64,000 nt of DNA. It comes from Polaromonas sp. JS666 (GTDB lineage Bacteria; Pseudomonadota; Gammaproteobacteria; Burkholderiales; Burkholderiaceae_C). The translations under genes were made by a program, and so were the position numbers. The stretch spans positions 124,001 through 188,000 of the forward strand of contig NZ_FNHX01000001.1 in NCBI RefSeq assembly GCF_900103405.1. Direction: 5' to 3'. The notes under the pieces were generated by a model. The model did not search any database. It was not told the DNA's origin and was given only the letters and a program-made list of their open reading frames with translations. The first letter of the stretch is position 1. Every line of letters starts with the position of its first letter. Shown one piece after another: positions 8,114 to 17,137 of the stretch.

Positions 8114-9010
8114 ATGTCTGAACAGGAATCGAAAGCCACGCTCAGTGAACTGGGCGCCCGCGTTCGGGCCTGGCGTGCCCGCCGCGGCATGACGCGCAAG
8201 CAGCTGGCTTCGGATTCGGGCCTGAGCGAGCGCTTTCTGGCCGACGTGGAAAGCGGCAAGGGTAATGTCTCCATCAATTCACTCGAAGCCGCCGCCCGCG
8301 CGCTCAACATCTCCATCCTGGAGCTGCTGCAGGACGCCCCGCGACCGGCGCTGGCCCGCGTGCAGGGCCTGTTGACGCGGCTCGACGACGCCCAGCTGGA
8401 CCAGGCTTACAGCTTGCTGGGCGGCACTTTCGGCCTCAGCGATTCCTTGGGCCGCGAGCGGCGCGTGGCGCTGATAGGCTTGCGCGGGGCCGGTAAATCC
8501 ACGCTGGGCAGCCAGCTGGCGGCTGAGCGCGGCGTGCCTTTTATCGAGCTGGACCGCGAGATCGAACGCGAGGCCGGCACCAGCATGAACGAAATTTTGC
8601 TGCTGCATGGCCAGGCCGGCTACCGGCGTTATGAGCGGCGCGCGCTGTTCCGCATCGCCGAGGACCACCCGGAAGGCGTGGTCATGACCACGGGCGGCAG
8701 CATCGTCAGCGAGCGCGAAACCTTCGACCTGTTGCAAAGCCGCTTTTACTGTGTCTGGCTCAAAGCCAGCCCCGAGGAGCACATGGCCCGCGTGGTGGCC
8801 CAGGGTGACATGCGGCCCTTTGACACGACGCGCGGCGCGACCGACGAGGCCATGGAAGACATACGCCGCATCCTCTCGAGCCGCGAAGCGCTGTATGCCC
8901 GCGCCGACGCCGTGGTTGATACCGCCGCGCGCACACTGAAACAAAGCTTGAAAGACCTGGAACGCGCCGTTCCCAAAACATCCGTGCGCGACACCGCAGA
9001 ACGAACCTAA
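8114..9010 (+). CDS. boxR: BoxR, benzoyl-CoA-responsive repressor
   Basis: Regulator of the box genes, 298 residues, made of an XRE-type helix-turn-helix (about residues 10-66, with MTRKQLASDSGLSERFLADV) and a shikimate-kinase-like domain. The P-loop GLRGAGKS is at 122-129 and DREIEREAG follows. In the BzdR/BoxR family the kinase-like domain binds benzoyl-CoA and releases the DNA-binding domain. The ATG at 8114 has GGAA upstream; a longer frame from 8069 would enter the promoter region. boxC follows after 14 bp, so boxR, boxC and boxB form one operon, presumably self-regulated through the TGCA sites. Confidence 0.93.
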   Translation: MSEQESKATLSELGARVRAWRARRGMTRKQLASDSGLSERFLADVESGKGNVSINSLEAAARALNISILELLQDAPRPALARVQGLLTRLDDAQLDQAYSLLGGTFGLSDSLGRERRVALIGLRGAGKSTLGSQLAAERGVPFIELDREIEREAGTSMNEILLLHGQAGYRRYERRALFRIAEDHPEGVVMTTGGSIVSERETFDLLQSRFYCVWLKASPEEHMARVVAQGDMRPFDTTRGATDEAMEDIRRILSSREALYARADAVVDTAARTLKQSLKDLERAVPKTSVRDTAERT

Positions 9011-9024
9011 CCGGAGACAACCCC

Positions 9025-10725
9025 ATGAACGCCATGACAGAGCCGCTTTTATTCAAACAGGTCATTGCCGGCCAGGAGCGCGAGCTCGTGAGCTTCTCCA
9101 CCCATCCGGGCAAATACCAGCACTGGACGCTGAGCGTGGAGGGCGACGTTGCGCGCCTGAAGCTCGACATCAATGAAGACGGCGGCATCAAGCCCGGCTA
9201 CAAGCTCAAGCTCAACAGCTACGACCTGGGCGTGGACATCGAGCTGCACGATGCCATCAACCGCGTGCGCTTCGAGCACCCGGCCGTCAAGGTGCTGGTG
9301 TTCGAGTCGGGCAAGGAGAAGATCTGGTGCTCGGGCGCCAATATCTACATGCTGGGCCTCTCGACACACGGCTGGAAGGTCAACTTCTGCAAGTTCACCA
9401 ACGAAACCCGCAACGGCCTGGAAGACTCCTCGCGCCATGACGGCCTGAAGGCGGTTGCCGCGGTGACCGGCGCCTGCGCCGGCGGCGGTTACGAGCTGGC
9501 CCTGGCCTGCGACCGCATCATCATGGTGGACGACCGTTCCTCCACTGTGAGCCTGCCGGAAGTGCCCTTGCTGGGCGTGCTGCCCGGCACCGGCGGCCTG
9601 ACCCGCGTGACCGACAAGCGCAAGGTGCGCCGCGACCTGGCCGACATCTTCTGCACGACCTCCGAGGGCGTGCGCGCCGACCGCGCCAAGGACTGGAAGC
9701 TGATCGACGCCCATGCCAAGCCGCAGCAGTTCGGCGAGCTGCTGGCCGCCGAAATCCAGGCGCTGCGCGCGCAGTCCACACGGGCCGGCGCCAAGGGCAT
9801 AGAACTGACGCCGCTCAAGGCGCTGATCGACGACAGCGGTTACCACTACAGCGTGGTCGACGCGCAGGTGGACCGCGAAAAGCGCATCGCCACCATCACC
9901 GTCAAGGCTCCGGCGGCAGCCATTGAGTCCACACCCGAAGCGATTGAAGCGGCCGGCGCCAGCTGGTACCCGCTCAAGCTGCAGCGTGAACTCGACGACG
10001 CCATCCTGAACCTGCGCACCAATGAGCTCGAAGTTGGCACCTGGGTTATCAAGACCACCGGCGACGCCGGCCAGGTGATGCGCATGGACGAAGTGCTGGC
10101 CAAACTGAAAGACCACTGGCTGGTGAAAGAAACCACGGGCGCGCTGCGCCGCACGCTGGCGCGGCTGGACGTCACCAGCCGTTCGCTGATCGCGTTGGTG
10201 GATGCTGGTTCGTGTTTTGCCGGCACCTTCTATGAACTGGCCCTGGCCTGCGACCGCATTTACATGCTCGATTTGCCCGACGTACCCGACAGCGCCCCGG
10301 CCTTGCAACTGAGCCCGGCCAACTTCGGCTGGTTCCCGGCTGTCAACGGCCTGACGCGTTTGCAAACCCGCTTTTGCGAAGATGAGGCCACGATTTCCCA
10401 GCTGCAAAAACTCGGCGACAGCCCGCTGCGCGCCGACCAGGCGCTGGCCCTGGGCCTGGTGACCCTGACGCCCGATGACATCGACTGGGAAGACGAAATT
10501 CGCATCATGCTGGAAGAGCGCGCCTCGCTCTCGCCCGACGCCATGACCGGCATGGAGGCCTCGCTGCGCTTCCCGGGCAAGGAGACCATGGAGACGCGCG
10601 TGTTTGGCCGTCTCTCGGCCTGGCAGAACTGGATATTCATTCGCCCGAATGCGGTGGGAGAAGACGGTGCGTTGAAATTGTTTGGAACCGGCAAAAAAGC
10701 CAAGTTCGACTGGAAACGGATTTAA
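9025..10725 (+). CDS. boxC: 2,3-epoxybenzoyl-CoA dihydrolase
   Basis: Hydrolytic ring-cleavage enzyme of the aerobic benzoyl-CoA pathway: it converts 2,3-epoxybenzoyl-CoA to 3,4-dehydroadipyl-CoA semialdehyde and formate. The 566-residue protein is a double-length crotonase-like enzyme. The first half carries KVLVFESGKEKIWCSGANI and VTGACAGGGYELALACDRI; the second has ALVDAGSCFAGTFYELALA. Length fits the family. A strong site (CCGGAGACAAC) precedes the ATG, and boxB follows after 9 bp. Confidence 0.95.
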   Translation: MNAMTEPLLFKQVIAGQERELVSFSTHPGKYQHWTLSVEGDVARLKLDINEDGGIKPGYKLKLNSYDLGVDIELHDAINRVRFEHPAVKVLVFESGKEKIWCSGANIYMLGLSTHGWKVNFCKFTNETRNGLEDSSRHDGLKAVAAVTGACAGGGYELALACDRIIMVDDRSSTVSLPEVPLLGVLPGTGGLTRVTDKRKVRRDLADIFCTTSEGVRADRAKDWKLIDAHAKPQQFGELLAAEIQALRAQSTRAGAKGIELTPLKALIDDSGYHYSVVDAQVDREKRIATITVKAPAAAIESTPEAIEAAGASWYPLKLQRELDDAILNLRTNELEVGTWVIKTTGDAGQVMRMDEVLAKLKDHWLVKETTGALRRTLARLDVTSRSLIALVDAGSCFAGTFYELALACDRIYMLDLPDVPDSAPALQLSPANFGWFPAVNGLTRLQTRFCEDEATISQLQKLGDSPLRADQALALGLVTLTPDDIDWEDEIRIMLEERASLSPDAMTGMEASLRFPGKETMETRVFGRLSAWQNWIFIRPNAVGEDGALKLFGTGKKAKFDWKRI

Positions 10726-10734
10726 GGAAACATC

Positions 10735-12159
10735 ATGAGCACCATAGACCTCCAAGCCCTGATTCCCAACAACGTCCACCTGGGCGAAAACCGCCAGCTC
10801 CAGCGCGCGCTCGAGCATTGGCAGCCGGCCTTCCTGAACTGGTGGGACGAGATGGGCCCCAGCGACTTCAAGGCCAAGGAAGTCTATTTGCGCACCGCCG
10901 TCGGTGTGGACGCTTCGGGCTGGGCCAGCTACGGCTACACGCCCATGCCCGACTACCGTTGGGGCATCTTCCTGGCCGACAAGGAAGAGGGCCGCAAGAT
11001 CGGCTTTGGCGACCACATGGGCGAGGACGTCTGGCAGGACGTGCCCGGTGAGTACCGCTCCACCTTCCGCCGTCTCATCGTGACCCAGGGCGACACCGAG
11101 CCGGCTTCGGTCGAGCAACAGCGCCTGCTGGGCCATACCGCGCCTTCGCTCTATGACCTGCGCAACCTGTTCCAGGTCAATGTGGAAGAGGGCCGGCACC
11201 TCTGGGCCATGGTGTACCTGCTGCATGCGCACTTCGGCCGTGACGGCCGCGAGGAAGCCGAAGAGCTGTTGATGCGCCACAGCGGCGACGCCGACAAGCC
11301 GCGCATCCTGGGCACCTTCAACGAGCCCATGGACAACTGGCTGAGCTTTTTCATGTTCACCTACTTCACCGACCGCGACGGCAAGTTCCAGCTCAAGTCA
11401 TTCGCGGAGTCCGCCTTCGACCCGCTGGCGCGCACCACGCGTTTCATGCTCACCGAAGAGGCCCACCACATGTTTGTCGGCGAAACCGGCGTGGGTCGCG
11501 TCATCAAGCGCACGCTGGAAGTGATGAAGGAGCTGGACACCGACGACGTCGCCACGCTGCGCAAGGCCGGCGTGATCGACCTGCCCACCATCCAGAAGTT
11601 CATGAATTTCTGGTTCACCTCCTCGCTGGACCTGTTCGGCTCGGAAGCCTCGTCGAACGCCGCCAACTACTTCAGCAACGGCATCAAGGGCCGGCCCGAC
11701 GAAGCCAAGTTCGCCGACCACCTGGAGCTGGAAACCGAGATGAGCATCGTGGTGCCTGACGGGCAGGGTGGCTTCAAGAATGAGACCATCTCGACTCGCA
11801 ACGGCATGAATGAAATCACGCGCCTTGAATACGTCAAGGATTGCAATGTCGGCGTGACGCGCTGGAACATGGGCATCAAGCGCGCCGGCGTGGACTTTGA
11901 GCTGACCCTGCCTTCGACGCGCTTTCGCCGCGAGGTCGGCGCCTGGGCCGGCAATTTCACCGACCCGCAGGGAAACCCGATTAGCGCAGCCGATTTTGAG
12001 GCCAGGAAAGACCAGTGGTTGCCCACGGCGGCCGACACGGCGTTTGTCAAAAGCCTGATGAACCGTGTCACGGAGCCCGGCAAGATGGCTGCGTGGATTG
12101 CACCACCGGACCGCGGCATCAATGCCAACCCGCTCGAGTACGAATACGTCAAGCTCTGA
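10735..12159 (+). CDS. boxB: Benzoyl-CoA 2,3-epoxidase, diiron subunit
   Basis: Diiron oxygenase that epoxidises benzoyl-CoA with O2. The 474 residues contain two E-x-x-H iron-ligand motifs, E152-G-R-H155 in NVEEGRHLWAM and E242-A-H-H245 in LTEEAHHMF, as in the characterised BoxB four-helix core. It receives electrons from the flavin/iron-sulfur reductase BoxA in studied species; no boxA gene is seen here. Operon partner of boxC and last gene of the plus-strand unit, converging on the DUF488 gene 17 bp away. Confidence 0.95.
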   Translation: MSTIDLQALIPNNVHLGENRQLQRALEHWQPAFLNWWDEMGPSDFKAKEVYLRTAVGVDASGWASYGYTPMPDYRWGIFLADKEEGRKIGFGDHMGEDVWQDVPGEYRSTFRRLIVTQGDTEPASVEQQRLLGHTAPSLYDLRNLFQVNVEEGRHLWAMVYLLHAHFGRDGREEAEELLMRHSGDADKPRILGTFNEPMDNWLSFFMFTYFTDRDGKFQLKSFAESAFDPLARTTRFMLTEEAHHMFVGETGVGRVIKRTLEVMKELDTDDVATLRKAGVIDLPTIQKFMNFWFTSSLDLFGSEASSNAANYFSNGIKGRPDEAKFADHLELETEMSIVVPDGQGGFKNETISTRNGMNEITRLEYVKDCNVGVTRWNMGIKRAGVDFELTLPSTRFRREVGAWAGNFTDPQGNPISAADFEARKDQWLPTAADTAFVKSLMNRVTEPGKMAAWIAPPDRGINANPLEYEYVKL

Positions 12160-12176
12160 CAGACTTCTGAAACAGG

Positions 12177-12563
12177 CTAGGCAAGGAGCGCACCGCGCTC
12201 CTTGAGCAGATCCCGTAGCAGCGAGCGGTGGCAGCGCGCCTCGTTCTCGCAGTAGCAGCCCACCGCGAAGTTGGCCTGGTGCGACAGCGCCGCCAGCAGG
12301 TCCAGGTTGCGGCTGGCATCGGGCTCGTTCATCTCGGCCCGGTATTTTTTGCTGAAGGCGGCCCAGTCCTTGTCGGATTCCACGCTCTGGCCCAGCTTCA
12401 TGGTCTCCACGCTGGGCGCGAGGTTGGGGTACCAGACGTCGTACCAATCCTGCGAGGCGAACTCGGTCTTGGGCACGCCGCGCGGCGGCCTGCGCACCGT
12501 GCCTATGCGCAATCCCTCGTTGGCGCTGCGGGCTGTACCCAGCCTGACGATCTTCACGGCCAT
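12177..12563 (-). CDS. DUF488 family protein
   Basis: A 128-residue protein of the DUF488 family, recognised by KIVRLGTARS at the N-terminus, the central PNLAPS and AFSKKYRAEM segments, and the Cys/His-containing end VGCYCENEARCHRSLL. The biochemical role of the family is not established. A perfect AAGGAG ribosome site lies seven bases before the ATG. It is 53 bp downstream of the TRAP permease genes on the same strand, so it may share their transcript, and it ends tail-to-tail with boxB. Confidence 0.8.
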   Translation of the reverse strand: MAVKIVRLGTARSANEGLRIGTVRRPPRGVPKTEFASQDWYDVWYPNLAPSVETMKLGQSVESDKDWAAFSKKYRAEMNEPDASRNLDLLAALSHQANFAVGCYCENEARCHRSLLRDLLKERGALLA

Positions 12564-12616
12564 TGCGGTCTCCTTTTTTGGCGAAGGCTATTCAGAGGAC
12601 CCTATTTTGAAACGAC

Positions 12617-14092
12617 TCAGGGCGCGGCCGGGGCGGTGGCCGCGCCTGGCTCCAGGGGTTCGGCGCCTGACATCTCCCGCATCTGGCGCGCAATTTCATC
12701 GTCGGCCATGGGCGCCTGCGCGGAAGCCGCGGGGGCGGCTGCATCCAGCCAGTGCACGGTGGCCGGAAACGCGAACACCGCCGCCGTGAGCGCGACCTGG
12801 ACCAGCAGCATGGGCCACAGCGCACCCAGCAGCCGCCGGCTTGAAATAGCCGGCAGGCCCGAGCGGGAGCGGGCCATCAGCACCGCATAACCCATGGGCG
12901 GAATCAGGAAACTCAACTGCAGCACCAGGAGCAGCAGCACCGCCGCCTGCTGGGCGTCGCCCAGGCGCGCGATGAGCGCGGGCGCGACGATGGGCACGAT
13001 GACAAAAATCATCTCGAAGGCATCCAGCACCCAGGCGCACAGGGCCACCAGCAACAGCACCAGCGCCGCCGTCAGGCCCGGCGGCAGTGTGGAGCCCAGC
13101 AGCAGGCCGTTAAGCCAGCGGTCGGTGCCGAATATGCGAAACACCAGGCTGAAGGTGGTCGCGCCCACCAGCAGCGCGAACAGCGCGCCGCTGAGTTTGA
13201 GCGTGTCGGCCAGCACCAGCCGCCAGCCGGAGGCCGGCAGCGAACGGCCGATGAGGGCCGTGGCGACCAGCAGCATCGCGCCGGTGGCCGCCGCCTCCAC
13301 CGCATAAAGCTTTCCGGTAAAGACACCGGCCAGCAGCACAAGGATGGTGCCGCCTGCGGCCAGGGCGATGGCCGTCTGCGACCGGCTGGCGGGGGCTTGC
13401 GGCGGCGTTTCCCTGAGCTTGCGTGCCTGGCGCCAGGCCACCAGGGCCCAGAGCGCCAGCACGCACAGGGCGGGCAGCAGCGCGGCGTGCATCACGTCCT
13501 GGGTGTTGATGATGCGCTGGCCGGCCTGCAGATAACCAGGCAGCCGGCTGGCTTCCAGGTGCGCCAGCATCATGGCGTCACCCAGCAGCAGCAATACCAG
13601 AGAGGGCGGAACCACCACGCCTATGGTGGCGGCCACGCTGATGATGGAAACGGCCCGGGCGGTGTCCAGGTGAGCCATGCGCGGGGCTACCAGGCGCGAG
13701 AGCAGGGCCGAACTGGAGGCGACCGAGCCGTTCATGGGGGCGATGAGGGCGCCCACGCCCAGGGCCGAGAGGGCATGCGCGCCGGCCAGCGGGCGGAACA
13801 GCCGTAACAGCGCGGAAAACAGGGCATCGGCCACCGTAAGGCGTTGCAGCAGCACGCCCATAAAAACGTACAGCGGCATGGCCTGCAGCAAATCATTTTC
13901 CAGCAGGCCCAGCGTGCGCACGGGCAAGGCTTGCAGAATCTGGAGGTCGAAAGCCCCTGTGGCCAGGCCCAGCGCCGCGAACAGGCTGGACACGCCTATC
14001 AGCAAGGCCCAGACTGGCAGGCCGGTGGCGAGAATCAGTGCGCCCAGCGCCAGCAGCATCCACACGCCCGCGAGGGGGCCGGTGAGGCTCAT
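12617..14092 (-). CDS. TRAP transporter large permease (DctM-like)
   Basis: Inner-membrane ion-coupled permease of about 491 residues and a dozen hydrophobic helices. DctM features include MPLYVFMGVLLQRL, PMNGSVASSSALLSRL, ATIGVVVPPSLVLLLLGD and the late DAFEMIFVIVPIVAPAL. The last roughly 60 residues are an Ala/Pro-rich hydrophilic tail, longer than usual. It overlaps the small permease gene by four bases. No periplasmic DctP gene adjoins it, so the substrate-binding subunit must be elsewhere. Organic acids are typical substrates. Confidence 0.88.
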   Translation of the reverse strand: MSLTGPLAGVWMLLALGALILATGLPVWALLIGVSSLFAALGLATGAFDLQILQALPVRTLGLLENDLLQAMPLYVFMGVLLQRLTVADALFSALLRLFRPLAGAHALSALGVGALIAPMNGSVASSSALLSRLVAPRMAHLDTARAVSIISVAATIGVVVPPSLVLLLLGDAMMLAHLEASRLPGYLQAGQRIINTQDVMHAALLPALCVLALWALVAWRQARKLRETPPQAPASRSQTAIALAAGGTILVLLAGVFTGKLYAVEAAATGAMLLVATALIGRSLPASGWRLVLADTLKLSGALFALLVGATTFSLVFRIFGTDRWLNGLLLGSTLPPGLTAALVLLLVALCAWVLDAFEMIFVIVPIVAPALIARLGDAQQAAVLLLLVLQLSFLIPPMGYAVLMARSRSGLPAISSRRLLGALWPMLLVQVALTAAVFAFPATVHWLDAAAPAASAQAPMADDEIARQMREMSGAEPLEPGAATAPAAP

Positions 14093-14592
14093 GGCGAGCC
14101 CGGCGCGCGGCCGTGCGGCAGCAGTTCGAGCAGGCCTTCGGCCAATACCAGCAGGAGCATCAGCGCCATGGCGAGCTTGATCACAAAATAACCCGGCGTG
14201 AGCGTTTCGCCAAACCGCTCAAAAGAAGCCACCGAGGCCGCGACCAGCGGCCAGCCGGCCCAGAGCATGAACAGCGCCCAGGGCGTGACGCAGGCCAGCA
14301 ATGCCCAGGCATGCCAGCGCGGCCGGGATACGCCGCTCGGATGCGGCTGCAGGGAGGCCAGGTGGGCGTGGCTTCTCGAGGCCGCGGTCACAGCCACCGC
14401 CACATACAGCGCGAACAGCACCTGCGCGGCGTCATTGGCTTGGCGCGAATAGGCTTGCACGAGTTCACGCAGCGGCCATTGGGCCAGCAGCAGCGCCGCC
14501 AGCGGCAGCACCAGCAGAGCGAACACCGTGGTCATGCGGGTCAGGCCTTTGTCCACCCCGGATACGGCCCTGATGACAGCCTCCATCCTCAT
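14089..14592 (-). CDS. TRAP transporter small permease (DctQ-like)
   Basis: About 167 residues with four hydrophobic helices, the usual size and topology of DctQ, directly coupled to DctM through a four-base overlap. The sequence around FALYVAVAVTAASRSHAHLA fits the small-permease pattern (a conserved region before helix 3). Start is uncertain: MRMEAVIRA at 14592 is preferred, with the nearby ATG at 14586 or a GTG at 14616 as alternatives; none has a strong ribosome site. Confidence 0.75.
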   Translation of the reverse strand: MRMEAVIRAVSGVDKGLTRMTTVFALLVLPLAALLLAQWPLRELVQAYSRQANDAAQVLFALYVAVAVTAASRSHAHLASLQPHPSGVSRPRWHAWALLACVTPWALFMLWAGWPLVAASVASFERFGETLTPGYFVIKLAMALMLLLVLAEGLLELLPHGRAPGSP

Positions 14593-14730
14593 GCGGCACC
14601 AGGCTTGCCGTGGCACGCTTTTATGTCGGGCCGGTGCGGACCAGGCTGGGCAACACGGCGAAGTTTCATGGTGCGATCCAGTGAATGGAAAAAATGAGGG
14701 CGGCCGCGGGAAAGTGTAGCGGGTTCGGGC

Positions 14731-14736
14731 TATAAT
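14731..14736 (+). promoter_or_regulatory. Consensus -10 box of the tRNA-Pro gene
   Basis: A perfect TATAAT ends 11 bp before the mature tRNA 5-prime end. The -35 position (about 14708-14713) reads GGGAAA and is poor, so the promoter probably relies on the -10 element and the short GC-containing discriminator typical of stable RNA genes. Confidence 0.55.
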
Positions 14737-14747
14737 ATTTGACTAGT

Positions 14748-14824
14748 CGGAGTGTGGCGCAGTCTGGTAGCGCACCTGGTTTGGGACCAGGGGGTCCAAG
14801 GTTCGAATCCTTGTACTCCGACCA
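14748..14824 (+). tRNA. tRNA-Pro (anticodon TGG)
   Basis: A 77-nt cloverleaf with the 3-prime CCA encoded. The acceptor strands CGGAGTG and TACTCCG pair, with one G-U at the base. The anticodon stem CCTGG/CCAGG encloses loop TTTGGGA, giving anticodon TGG (14782-14784). The T-arm has GGTTCGAATCC. It reads proline CCN codons. A strong terminator follows at once, so it is a single-tRNA unit. Confidence 0.97.
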
Positions 14825-14836
14825 TCATTTCCCCGT

Positions 14837-14862
14837 AAAAAGCCCACGCCAGTGGGCTTTTT
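14837..14862 (+). terminator. Rho-independent terminator after tRNA-Pro
   Basis: AAAAAGCCCAC, loop GCCA, GTGGGCTTTTT: a perfect 11-bp stem ending in five T, 12 bp after the tRNA. Confidence 0.93.
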
Positions 14863-14919
14863 CATGTCCGCCTGGTTCGCCTTAAAAGCCCGGGCCTTGG
14901 GCCCAACGGGGTGCGGCCC

Positions 14920-15360
14920 TTAGGACTTGAGCGGCCCGAAGTTGGACGTGCGCCAATATTCGCGCACCTGTTCCAGCTTTTCCTGGAAATCCCGAAAATG
15001 CAGCGGCTTGCGCACATAGCTGTTAAGGCCGCCCTGGATTTCCTTCACGATCGGGGAGTATTTGGGCTCGGAGGTCAGGATGACCACGGGCACAAAGAAG
15101 GTGCGGGGGTCGCCGCGCATGCGCTGCATGACTTCCGCGCCGCTGAGCCCGGGCAAATTCAGGTCCAGCATGACCAGTTCAGGTGGCTGGTCGGACGGCC
15201 GGCCGCTGTAGGCACCTTCGCAGAAAAGGTAGTCCAGGGCTTCCGTGCCGTCGCGGGCGACGATGATTTCATGGTCGGCGCCGTTTTCCTGCAGCGTCAC
15301 CAACGTCAACTCGACGTGAGCGGGGTTATCCTCCACCAGCAGCATGGTTGGTCTGGGCAT
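14920..15360 (-). CDS. Stand-alone response regulator receiver (Rcp1-like)
   Basis: A 146-residue single receiver domain with no output domain. Acidic residues LLVEDNPAH begin the protein, the phospho-acceptor aspartate is in VMLDLNLPGLSG (about D66), the Thr switch is in VVILTSEPK and the conserved lysine in YVRKPLH. The long beta3-alpha3 region and FRDFQEKLEQVREYW end resemble Rcp1/CheY-like regulators paired with bacteriophytochromes or hybrid kinases. No kinase gene is adjacent. It lies between two tRNA genes. Confidence 0.9.
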   Translation of the reverse strand: MPRPTMLLVEDNPAHVELTLVTLQENGADHEIIVARDGTEALDYLFCEGAYSGRPSDQPPELVMLDLNLPGLSGAEVMQRMRGDPRTFFVPVVILTSEPKYSPIVKEIQGGLNSYVRKPLHFRDFQEKLEQVREYWRTSNFGPLKS

Positions 15361-15491
15361 GTTTGCTCGCCTCCTTGGTTTTGACGGCCTTCGGGCTCGC
15401 GGCCGTAACCCCGAATATATACCTCCGGCCTTGGCCGGCGGTGTCAGCGAAGTTCGCGGGTATAGGGGTGAGGCGCGGCTGGCGCCATGTC

Positions 15492-15568
<77 letters not shown>

Positions 15569-15677
15569 TCTGTGTGTGCAAGCCGGGGCAAGGCCGCGCA
15601 GGGGCGGCCACCGTTTCCAGCTCGTCGCGAATCATACCTTCAATCGCCGGCCGCCGGCCCGGCCGGCAGGCCCCAGC

Positions 15678-16382
15678 TTAGCGCTTTTCGTACTGGGTTT
15701 TGCCGAACAGCACTTCCCGCGCCTTGTCGTCGGTGATGGGCCTGCGCAGCTCGGCCAGCACCTTGACGCCGCGCTGCACGGCGGGGCGCTCGCTGATCAG
15801 GTCGAACCATTTTTTCAGGTGCGGGTAGTCGGCCCAGTCTATGCCGTGGTTCTCCCAGTTGCGCAGCCAGGGAAAGATGGCGATGTCGGCAATGCTGTAT
15901 TCGTCGCAGGCGATGAAGGCGTGGGTGGACAGCTGCTTGTCCATCACGCCGTAAAGCCGCTTTGTTTCGTTGGTGTAGCGCTTGATCGCGTAGTCAATTT
16001 TTTCGGGCGCATACTGGCGGAAATGGTGGGTCTGGCCGATCATGGGTCCGACGCCACCCATCTGGAACATCAGCCACTGCAGCACCTGGAATTTCAGGCG
16101 GTCGGTTTTCGGCAGCAGCTTGCCGGTCTTGGCGGCCAGGTAAAGCAGGATGGCGCCGGATTCGAAGACGGAGATGGGCTGGCCGTCGGGACCGACCGGG
16201 TCGACGAGGGCCGGGATCTTGTTGTTCGGGCTGATGGCCAGGAATTCGGGCTTGAACTGGTCGCCGGTGCCGATGTTGACGGGAATGGCCTGCCAGTCGC
16301 GGCCCAGGTGCAGGCCGCATTCTTCCAGCATGATGTGGACTTTATGGCCGTTGGGCGTGGGCCATGAGTAAACATTGATCAT
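15678..16382 (-). CDS. Glutathione S-transferase, YfcG-like (Nu class)
   Basis: A 234-residue GST. The thioredoxin-like N-domain begins INVYSWPTPNGHKVHIMLEE and has the glutathione-binding segments NNKIPALVD and FESGAILLYLA. The helical domain contains WLMFQMGGVGPMIGQ and DEYSIADIAIFPWLRN. These match the YfcG/YghU disulfide-bond oxidoreductase group, which binds glutathione or its disulfide and reduces disulfides. TPNGHK replaces the catalytic Ser or Cys site, as in that group. Substrate unknown. Confidence 0.85.
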   Translation of the reverse strand: MINVYSWPTPNGHKVHIMLEECGLHLGRDWQAIPVNIGTGDQFKPEFLAISPNNKIPALVDPVGPDGQPISVFESGAILLYLAAKTGKLLPKTDRLKFQVLQWLMFQMGGVGPMIGQTHHFRQYAPEKIDYAIKRYTNETKRLYGVMDKQLSTHAFIACDEYSIADIAIFPWLRNWENHGIDWADYPHLKKWFDLISERPAVQRGVKVLAELRRPITDDKAREVLFGKTQYEKR

Positions 16383-16438
16383 CGGGGTGTCCTTGACTAC
16401 TATGATGGTCGCTGCACTTTAAGAGAAAAGCGAAAACC

Positions 16439-17125
16439 ATGTTCGAGCGGCTGAAGAAAGTCTTTGTTGCGGGTAAGGCGGATGCCGGCGATGCGGCTAC
16501 GTCGGATGAAGCCGTGTCCGAATGGGCCGGGACCCGCGGCTTTTCTTTCACCGGCATGGGGCAGGGCAAGGGTTTTGCACTCAAGGGCAATGTGGGTGGC
16601 AAGCCCTGGAAAATGGAGCGCGGCCGCCCCTCGCGCGATTACATCCGCGGCGAGGAACTGCGCGCCCGCGGCGAGATCAAGGTCAACGACGACGTCACCG
16701 TCCTGGTTATGAACCGGGCCCTGAAGGATGCGCTGGAAAAAAAGGCCTACCAGGCCTATACCGACACCCTGCAGACCACCGCCGATCCCAACATGCCGGA
16801 AGAGGTGCGCTGGCTGGCCATGTACCCCGAAGTCGGCTGGGAAAGCCTGCCCAAGCCTTTCTGGGAACGCTATGCGGTGATGGCCGACCATCGTTCGAAT
16901 GCGATGGCTTGGCTGGATCCGCAACTGGTCGAGTTGATGATGTCCTGGCCCGAGCCGGCACCCGACCCGCAGGTGCCCTTTATCCTGATGGTGCTGCGCG
17001 GCAAGGCCTATCTGCGCATGCAGTACACCCCGGCCGATATGCCCACGCTGGAGCACGCGGCCCTGATTTTCACCACGGCCTGCGAGTCGGCGATCGCCGG
17101 CCTGTCCAACGACCTTACCTTGTAA
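16439..17125 (+). CDS. Hypothetical cytosolic protein
   Basis: 228 residues, no signal peptide and no membrane helix; I do not recognise a characterised family. The sequence alternates beta-like stretches (SFTGMGQGKGFALKGN, ITVLVMNRAL-like) with tryptophan-rich segments (VRWLAMYPEVGWESLPKPFW, AVMADHRSNAMAWLDPQL), which suggests a compact folded domain. It starts 56 bp from the divergent GST gene with GAGAAAAGC upstream and ends 12 bp from the convergent acyl-CoA dehydrogenase. Codon use resembles its neighbours, so it is very likely expressed. Confidence 0.7.
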   Translation: MFERLKKVFVAGKADAGDAATSDEAVSEWAGTRGFSFTGMGQGKGFALKGNVGGKPWKMERGRPSRDYIRGEELRARGEIKVNDDVTVLVMNRALKDALEKKAYQAYTDTLQTTADPNMPEEVRWLAMYPEVGWESLPKPFWERYAVMADHRSNAMAWLDPQLVELMMSWPEPAPDPQVPFILMVLRGKAYLRMQYTPADMPTLEHAALIFTTACESAIAGLSNDLTL

Positions 17126-17137
17126 GAGGCGTCCGCC

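Noticed and set aside
9049..11280. Long antisense open frame opposite boxC and boxB
   Set aside because: High-GC shadow frame: low-complexity composition, no family motif, and it lies opposite well-recognised genes. The same holds for the long frame opposite clpA.
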